Below are positions 56,860 through 64,000 of a stretch of 64,000 nucleotides of DNA, piece by piece (position 1 is the stretch's first letter; every line of letters begins with the position of its first letter). The stretch covers positions 3,275,501 through 3,339,500 of the forward strand of contig JAWNZC010000232.1 of NCBI GenBank assembly GCA_035771165.1, given 5' to 3'. This stretch comes from Paragorgia papillata. Taxonomy: Eukaryota; Cnidaria; Anthozoa; Scleralcyonacea; Coralliidae. A program made the position numbers and the translations under genes. Below the pieces are notes generated by a model, which worked only from the letters and a program-made list of their open reading frames with translations, ran no database searches and was not told where the DNA came from.

Positions 56860-57753
56860 CACGTGCATGCATCTGGCAGGATTTCGGGTCTTGAGATCAC
56901 AATCTCAGGGACTAATAAACTGCCCCTTCTTACAAAACCATAATACTCGGCATTCATAATCAAAGTGGCGTCTCAAAATGGGGCTTGGACCCACAGCTGC
57001 TCTTGGTAATAGCATCTATGGATATGTTTCCTTGAATTAGTTGAGGTGCAAGTAGCACTCTCAAAGTCCATCTTGAAGGCATTGCCATCAAATGCAGCGA
57101 GACGACGAAGATCGTTAAATTTCTCCGGGTCTATTGATGGTTTGAGATACTTGACTAAGAATGTCTCCGCCATCTGTATTGCGCTTTCTGTTAGCTGCGG
57201 ACAGTCGAAATTCAGGATCAGAAAGGAATTTCCTGGTTTGCGGACAGCTTTCAGGGCTGAAAGTTTAGGTGATATCTTGCTCGTTGTATCGCACCCAGTC
57301 AGCGCATGGAGTGCTGGAAGACACTTGTGAGCTCGTCTCCCAGCGCTGTGCAGCTGTCATGGAGTGGTAATATTGATCTTTTCAAGCGAAGCCAGAGTTC
57401 TTGCAGGACAAGATCTTTCCAATTGACTGTGATGTGGTATATAAACAGGCACACAAAGACATCTGTGTCACCTGATGACAGCGTCAAGGATGTAGGTCCT
57501 GACTGGTGACTTAGAATGTCCTGCACATGGAACATCATCGTATCCTGTCATCAGCTTCCTCGTGTGCGCAGCTGATACCATTCATGCCTGTGGTGATATA
57601 CCGAGGTATAGATGGTTTGGTGCCTCGGTGATTGGTGGTGAACCACTCAACATAGAATGCCTGGAAAGCAGTTTTGCTGATGGAGGACGACCAAAAGTTC
57701 TCTAATACTACTGGAACATTTTGGTTCGGTGATATTACATCAAGGACATCCAT
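56860..57753 (-). pseudogene. HALTGCDT-family gene fragment, left arm
   Basis: Minus strand from 57753: SSISKTAFQAFYVEWFTTNH, SCAHEEADDRI, LSSGDTDVFVCLF, HSMR, then TGCDTTSKISPKLSALKAV, QMAETFLVKYLKPSIDPEKF, YYQEQLWVQAP, ending LVPEIVISRPE. The HEEAD, DTDV and HALTGCD blocks mark an uncharacterised family that I recall as widespread in cnidarian genomes; the acidic residues hint at a nuclease but I cannot assign it. Several frameshifts. The Cys-rich C-terminus is missing in this arm. Confidence 0.55.
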
Positions 57754-57823
57754 TTCATTTGACTTTCCTCTTCTTCCCCTCTATACATTCTTGATGCTGT
57801 CCTCTCTGTAAGAGTAGTAAACG

Positions 57824-58400
57824 ATGTGGATCTCAACCCAGTTGTTAGATCTCATCCCAGCTTTGGTGACCATAGACGTCAAGGCAATAGCAAAGTCTTG
57901 GTCATCTTCCATCAGCAAAACTGCTTTCCAGGCATTCTATATTGAGTGGCTCACCACCAATCACAAAGGCACCAAACCTTTATACCTTGATATATCACCA
58001 CATGCATGAATGGTATCAGCTGTGTGTGCTTCTCCATTCCCTCGGCTCAACTGCACACACGAGGAGACTGACGACAGGATACGATGATGTTCCAGGTGCA
58101 CTGTGCGAGACATTCTAAGTCACCGGTCAGGACAGGTGTATTTGTGTGCCTGCTGGGAGACAAGCTCACAAAGTGTTTTCCAGCACTCCATGCGCTGACT
58201 GGGTGCGATACAATCAGCAAGATATCAACTAAACTTGCAGCCCTGAAAGCTATGCGCAAACCAGGAAATCTCAAGACCCGAAGGCCTGCCAGATCCGTGC
58301 ATGTGTGGCAAGTGTGCTCGCAAGAATGGGTGTCCCTGCAGGGTAGTTGGGATCAAGTGTCGCAAGGAGTGGTGAGTGTTGCCAAAACCCTATCACTGAA
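57824..58400 (+). pseudogene. HALTGCDT-family gene fragment, right arm
   Basis: Plus strand: SSISKTAFQAFYIEWLTTNH, GVFVCLLGDKLTK, ALHALTGCDTISKISTKLAA, then, after a deletion of roughly 150 codons relative to the left arm, GLPDPCMCGKCARKNGCPCR in another frame. The Cys-rich tail is kept here and lost in the left arm, so the two arms decayed independently. Confidence 0.55.
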
Positions 58401-58571
58401 TGAACACTGCTCATCATCCTCATACCTGAACTCTGTTGTGTTACCCTTCATGTTCCTTACCCTGGTTTACGTGACGCATCCAAATGGGTTTGCTTTGATT
58501 GTGGGATTTTCGCGACGCGATGCGGTATCCTAAGTTATCATATTGCCACCGGCGTAGGAAGCAGGGGGCTG

Positions 58572-58600
58572 GGGGGGGGGGGGGGGGGGGGGGGGCTGCA
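58572..58600. repeat. Poly-G run of about 27
   Basis: Long G run followed by CTGCAGCCCCCTG, within the right arm of the foldback element; a strong quadruplex former and slippage site. Confidence 0.85.
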
Positions 58601-59685
58601 GCCCCCTGAAATTCTGAAGTGGGGGGCTCAGCCGCTCTATTATACACGTGTGATGGCTCAAAGAAACATCCAATCTTTTTTTTTTTTTTGGACTCCAAGG
58701 CGTGCGTTAACTGAAGAAGGTAGATTTAAATTTTGTGTTGAGTGGTACTATGTTTAATTCCTGATAATTGACGATCGAGAGCCCTTTCTAGAGCAAAGAT
58801 ATATAATTAATTGGTATTTTATAATCTTCAGAAATCTCTTAAATCTCCTCTAAAAATGCAGGAAATGCCATTTCAGAAACATCTTCCTATGTCTCTGATA
58901 TTGCAACCTGTGCATGGAAGAAGTGACAACAGACAGTTACCTGTACTTGGCAACAATTAGAGCTCAAGTTGTGTTATTCTTTCAAATTGCAATATATATT
59001 ACAATTATATGGGAAAACAGTACTAATGTGGTTCTAAAAGTTGTATTTTTGGCTGTTGGGAAATTTCCCTGCTGATCTTTGAAACATTTCAGCTCTCTAG
59101 ATACTGCTGCCTACTAAAGTAATAAGCTTTGTTTCTCATTTTTTAATTTAAGTTAACATTCCATTGATAATATTGATTGAAACTACAATCGCTTTATATT
59201 CATTAAATGCTCGCTTTCTTTCTCTTAAAAAAATGCCGTGATCAAATTCAAAATTGTCAGTTCAACTCTAGTAAATAACACAAATGTTCTAACTTTGCTC
59301 TAAGTCTGGAAAGTTTATGTTAATAAATATATGACAATTCCGGTATGTATGTATTTGCATGGTGAGAAGTTGCCCTAACGGTTTTTAGCGATTTTCTCGT
59401 AAAATATCAAATTAGAGATTTTTCACTCTTGTATGACCCCCTAAACATGGCCATTCTGAACATTTTGAGCACCTAAAAAAATCTGTAGCTGAAACGGTTT
59501 AGAAGATACAGCTATGTCGGAAGTAGCACTTCCGATGAAAAAGGCCGTGGTCATTTTCGGGCTGTTCGCCCCGGATAGAGATTTTGGCACACATCCCAAG
59601 TTGTTCCATGGGGTCATATTAGCCTATAACAGTTGAGTTATCCTCTCCTAAATTATGTGCATACAAGTCGAAGCCAGGTCCTAGA

Positions 59686-60548
59686 CTACAACTAAACTCA
59701 GCGAGTCCATCTAACATACAAGCATCTGGCTCTGCTAAAATGCCAAAACTAGTCATCTCGAAATTTGATGGAACCCCTCAGGACTGGATCAGATTTTGGG
59801 GACAGTTTCAAGCTCAAATCGATAAGTCTAGTCTTGAGCCAGTCACCAAATTTTCATACCTAAAAGAGTTAGTTGAAGTCAAGGTACGAAAGCTAATAGA
59901 TGGACTACCTTTCACGAACGAAGGATATGATAGAGCACAAAGAATCTTCTAGAAAAGCGTTATGGCCAAACGAGCGAGGTGGTTGGGGCTTATGTTCGAA
60001 GCATGTTTGGATTACCTACTATCCGAGAGCGTGATGTTGCTAAAATACATGCCTTCTATGAAACATTGTTATATAACGTGGAATCTTTGCAGACATTGGA
60101 CAGTTTGGGTAAACTTGATGCGGCGGTCAGGTTTAGAGGTGGTCAAGTGTGAACTTGCGATGACAAATGAGAACTGGAGTGATTGGACTTTCGTGGAATT
60201 TGTGGAAGCTCTTGGAAAGTGGAGAAAGAACAATCCGGTCAAAGATAATCTGAGTGGGAAGTTCCGTAGAGAAAGTTCATTTTTGGCTAAACGAGACGAT
60301 GCTTCATGTCCTAAAATCAAGCGCTGTCTGTACTGTTCTAGTGATGCTCACCGAGCAATTAACTGTGACAAGTTCGTGAAATCTGAGGACAGAAAGGAAA
60401 TCTTAGCTGAGAAACACTTGGTTTTAACTGTACTGGTGCGAAACACAGGGCTGCGGCGTGCAAGAGCAAGGGCAAATGTTTGGTCTGTCAAGGAAGACTT
60501 CACACCTCAACATGCGACAAGAGTCAAAAGCCTCGTGAACCTGGGATG
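59686..60548 (+). pseudogene. BEL-2 gag, DUF1759 and zinc knuckle
   Basis: MPKLVISKFDGTPQDWIRFW and EPVTKFSYLKELVEVKVRKL (DUF1759 capsid region) to a stop at 59950-59952, then frame 59962-60549 with NENWSDWTFVEFVEALGKWR and a CX2CX4HX4C knuckle, CLYCSSDAHRAINC. A frameshift near 60420 hides a second set of knuckles (NCTGAKHRAAAC, CLVCQGRLHTSTC). Confidence 0.75.
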
Positions 60549-60597
60549 ACGGTAAATCATATCGGTCGAAGCGCTGTTATACATCCATGCAGTAGTT

Positions 60598-61108
60598 GTG
60601 GTTCGTATAAATGGTTTCAAATTCCGTGCTCTACTCGATAGTGGTGCAAGTCATTCGTATGCGTCTTCTACAGCCATCAACCTTACTCGTGCCAATCTAA
60701 AATCTACTGGAGTCCGACAGATCGCGATGTTAACTGGAGTGACAACAAGAACAATGCAAGTGTACGAAGAAAAAATGCACTCATTATCTGGTGACTTTGA
60801 CCTAGATGTGAAAATTACTAAAATAGAGAAGAGAGAGTTGTTATCATTGGAGAAACCCCATTACAAAGAAATTTTACCCAAGTGTTCTCACCTGCGAGGA
60901 GTTCATATGGATGATGAAGACGAAAAAGAGTTTTTACCTATCCACCTCATCCTTGGAGCGAACGACTATGCCAAGATACGTACTAGCGAGAGTTTACGAG
61001 TCGGTCAAAGCGGGGAGCCAGTCTCCGAACATACCAAGTTTGGTTGGTCCATTATGTCCCCAAGGGCAAATCAAGAAGTATCTCTAGGGTGCCTTGCTGT
61101 CAATTCGG
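60598..61108 (+). pseudogene. BEL-2 protease (DUF1758 type)
   Basis: FRALLDSGASHSYASSTAIN contains the catalytic DSG; IHLILGANDYAKIRTSE and TKFGWSIMSPRANQEVS complete the domain. The frame runs about 25 codons into repeat copy B before stopping at 61180-61182. No RT or integrase follows. Confidence 0.8.
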
Positions 61109-64000
61109 TTACAATTCCATTAAACAACGTTGGTGCAGAACAAAGTGGTTACTTAAATACAACCTCGTACCCAGTGACTTAACTCTGTCTGCCGCCCGGC
61201 CTCCACGTTCGCTGCGGAAAAAAACCGGTCCAGGCTTGTCACGTGTCGTATGCATATATCAAAATACTCGATAGTGGGAGGGTGCCAGGTGTATAATAAT
61301 GCTTGATCTTGCTGGAATTGGCGAAGTAATATTTTGGATTTTGAAAGAAATGGTTTAACCTGCGACATGATTTTAAAACCGAAAGAAAGTTTTTTGACAG
61401 TTGTTTTAATTTACGCTGAGTATATTTAAGTTTTTACTGGAAGAATCTTTGATCTTCTTATTCTTTTATCTTTAACTTGGGTGCTTAAATAAAAATGTCG
61501 TCGATATCTCAGAATGTTTCACTCCAACTCCAGTTACGCCGCAGTTTTTATCTTTCGTCGCTTGATTATAAAATATGAATACGCCACCAGGGCAACGTTG
61601 TCGTCTTATTCAAAGTATATTCAAATATCGAACAATACCAATCACCGACAAATGAAAAAAATACACGGTAACGTACCAAAATAGTAAAATGTCTGAAAAC
61701 AAGATCATTATAGCAAGACACGTTAAAAACAAGTGTAAGATATACTGTAGTGCCATTGCTGTCATCTGCATGTCCTAATTTCAGGTCGGTTATTGGTCGT
61801 TTGGAGACAACGCGTTGCATTGTTTACTTAGAAAGATTGTATTATTTCAATTAAAGGATAAAAACTATGTTTAAAGTTAAATTTATTCCGTATCTTATAG
61901 TTTTGATTGTTTAAAAGGCAACAGCCAGTGTACCCAGGCGGCACATGACGTCGTTTCGACGTCGATTTGCGCTCAACTGAGTCGGGTTGCGACGTTGATC
62001 TACCAAAAATCGACGATATTTCGACGTCGCTTTGGTGACGTTTTAAAGACGTTGGAAATTTAGGTTGTCTAGACGTTGAAATGACGTCAACATTGTGGCG
62101 TCAAATTTTACGCAACTTAACCACAATACCGACGATGTTTCGACTCTGCGTTGTCAACGTGTCATCGACGTCACAAAGAGTTGTTCCTTCGAGGTTGAAT
62201 CCACATCGAAAATGTGTCGTCAAATTTCACGTCACTTAATTACCAACAACGGGGGTATAGTAGGGGGTATTCTTCAGACCTCAAAGCATAAACTTGTTTA
62301 ATTTCGACAAATATCATCAAATGCATGTTTTACGAATCATCGTTATTTCAACTGTATTTATATTTTCCAGTATAAAGCAAAGACTTGCTTAAAAAATCTC
62401 AATGTTTAACTAGGCTTTTTCAAGGAAATTAAACAGATTAATAAAAACTCTTATGATTACTAAATAAGTTTATACGTGACCCTCCACAAACTATATGTTT
62501 GGAAAGTACATTGATCAAGGAATTCAAAAATGACTGTTACAAACACTTTTGAGGTCACGTGCCCTAATTAGCTATAACAACTCTTTGAGCCGTCCCTGCC
62601 ACTTTTGCCAAAGCTTATAAATTAATAAAATAAAATAAATAGATGTCAGCGCCATCCCCAAGGTAGAACACGTCCAAAACAGCGAATATTCAAGTTCAAA
62701 ATCAATACAATTTACAACCTTCAAAACTCAATCAATGGCAAAAAAAAAATGCTGACCATCAGCTCACTGTCCTTTTATGTTGTCACTGAGATCGTCCTCT
62801 TTCAATATCGTACCCAGAGCCTGCGATCCTTTCGGTCAGTACCATGGAACGGAGGTTCTGGGAAACTCCGATGAAAAAAACGAACAAAATTGGGTTTATG
62901 TTCCCAGTGCTCTGGTTCCCAGTTCGCTATAATTTGTTACTGTCATTGACGACCTTTAGCCGTTCGAAGACCAGGGAAAATATTTGTTTACCGATAAAGA
63001 ATGGCCCAGTATGTTTTACAAAGCTGTTGACAAAGCGTTGCGATAGAAATGGTCTTTCTTACCTTTTTTCAAAATCGTCAACAGGACGATTTGACGAGAG
63101 TGTTTTATATGCCCAAGTCGCCATCGGCACTCGCCGGTGATCGGCTCAGCCGCTCATGTAAGGAATTGTACTTTCTGTCAGGAATTTTGGCTAAACTACA
63201 TCGACCTTGTATTCTCTAATATAATTTTAAAGATCTGAGACGAAACTGCGAAGAATTACGAGACGAGCGAGACGATGGATGTTTGTTTGGCGACGAAGCG
63301 AGAATAACAATAGTTTTAACTTGTAAATTGTCGGGATTTTTGCTGTTTTAAATTATTTCATGTGTTCAATTGTATTTTGGGTCTGTCGTGTATAATTATG
63401 TGTTACAGAACGTCGAGAAATGATTAAACAAGTTTGCAACGTGCACATTATTTGAAATGCTACTGTTTTTAAACTAACCGATCAGATGACAAGTTTCATC
63501 GGAGTTCCCCAGAGCCTCTGATCCTTGGTAATGACCAAAAGGATCGCAGGCTCTGGGTACGAGATTGGACTTCTTTTGGTTCCATTACGTTCTCGCCAGG
63601 ATCCGTCTCGTCATGGCTGATTTCTTGTTGATCATAAGTCCCGTTGAAATCGGTATCTAATTCGTCGCCATCCTCACCTGACAATTCGCGCTCCATCAAA
63701 AATTTCATCAATGTTTTAAAACACTTCATCCGAATCATTAATTAGGTGACCTCTCAGCACCATCTCCAAGGCAGAACATGTTCAAAACAGCCAATATTCA
63801 CGTTCAAAATCAATACAATTTACGAACTTACAAAACTCAGTCAATACTGGAGAATGCTGACCAATGTTCCCTAGAGCCTGTCCAATTGTTTCAATCCTTA
63901 AGACCCCCCTCGAGATCTTTCTATTTTTTGATTATTCAAATAGATAATATATGCAGTTCAGGTCGCTCAAAAAAGTGCGCGACCGGATATTAAAGGTTGA
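61109..64000. repeat. Long dispersed repeat, copy B
   Basis: Diverged copy of 51184-53530, inserted into BEL-2 after the protease and running off the window. Interrupted by a 765-bp MITE at 62803-63567 that copy A lacks. Confidence 0.75.
62803..63567. mobile_element. MULE-like MITE in copy B
   Basis: Inverted ends of about 70 bp: CAATATCGTACCCAGAGCCT and AGGCTCTGGGTACGAGATTG. Flanks GTCCTCTTT (62794-62802) and GACTTCTTT (63568-63576) agree at 7 of 9. Copy A has a single GTCCTCTTT (53095-53103) at the matching site, that is, an empty site. No transposase. Confidence 0.8.

Larger units (their letters stand above)
56203..59681. mobile_element. Giant foldback element, head-to-head gene fragments
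   Basis: 3,479 bp with terminal inverted repeats of about 620 bp (56203-56830, 59045-59681) beginning GGACCTGGCTTCGA, flanked by TAGA (56199-56202, 59682-59685). The interior holds two related gene fragments pointing away from the centre at about 57790, so the whole element is an inverted dimer with unequal arms. Confidence 0.8.
55199..61108 (+). mobile_element. BEL-2 retrotransposon, interrupted
   Basis: BEL/Pao element on the plus strand: LTR end, primer site, gag, knuckle, protease. It is split by the foldback element 56203-59681 and cut off after the protease by repeat copy B at about 61109. The GGCCACACC element abuts or interrupts its 5' LTR. Confidence 0.75.

Noticed and set aside
57046..57330. 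Plus-strand ORF MQVALSKSILKALPS
   Set aside because: Mirror of the minus-strand HALTGCDT-family fragment, which carries the recognisable motifs.

Overview
The window reads as nuclear DNA from an animal, most likely an anthozoan cnidarian (sea anemone or coral). It is AT-rich, has spliced genes with GT..AG introns, no bacterial-style operons, and is dominated by transposable elements. The anthozoan call rests on remembered resemblance of several families (Gypsy polyproteins, MITEs ending CAACCTCGTACCCAG, the HALTGCD gene family). It is inference, not a database result.

Layout. 1-1057: unannotated DNA with a tRNA/5S-like SINE and a MITE end. 1058-10743: a decayed Ty3/Gypsy element (Gypsy-1, carrying CCHC, MYND and protease domains) split inside its reverse transcriptase by a second element (Gypsy-2, 2406-7855). 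Gypsy-2 is itself split in its protease by a MULE-like MITE with a 9-bp target duplication. 10805-16186, minus strand: exons of a candidate host gene with a BEN domain; one intron holds a Kolobok-type DNA transposon (TTAA duplication, THAP relic). 16308-23605: a large hAT-like transposon with a broken transposase gene; a second element flanked by TA dinucleotides (16924-21040) sits at the end of its reading frame. 24055-32321: a nearly complete BEL/Pao retrotransposon (BEL-1) on the minus strand, with both LTRs, primer site and polypurine tract, plus antisense OTU-protease fragments near its 3' end.

32322-41770 is mostly non-coding, full of foldback MITEs and tandem repeats, with one unrecognised single-exon ORF at 39497. 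41772-44716, minus strand: a broken multi-exon gene with a coiled coil, a C2H2-like finger and a SAP domain. 46213-46800, minus strand: a Crypton/DUF3504-type tyrosine recombinase relic. 48500-51200: TA microsatellites, a non-autonomous hAT element, and two of three copies of a repeat with a hammerhead-ribozyme-like core. 51184-53530 and 61109-64000 are two diverged copies of one long repeat. Between them lies a second BEL element (BEL-2, 55199-61108, plus strand) whose gag is split by a 3.5-kb foldback element with two head-to-head gene fragments.

Almost all coding sequence here is selfish DNA in decay. The nesting order gives relative ages: Gypsy-1 before Gypsy-2 before its MITE; hAT before the TA-flanked element; BEL-2 before both the foldback and repeat copy B. 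BEL-1 looks youngest, because its gag-protease frame is interrupted by only two nonsense codons. The strongest lead for new biology is the hammerhead-like repeat. One of its copies ends at the predicted self-cleavage position.
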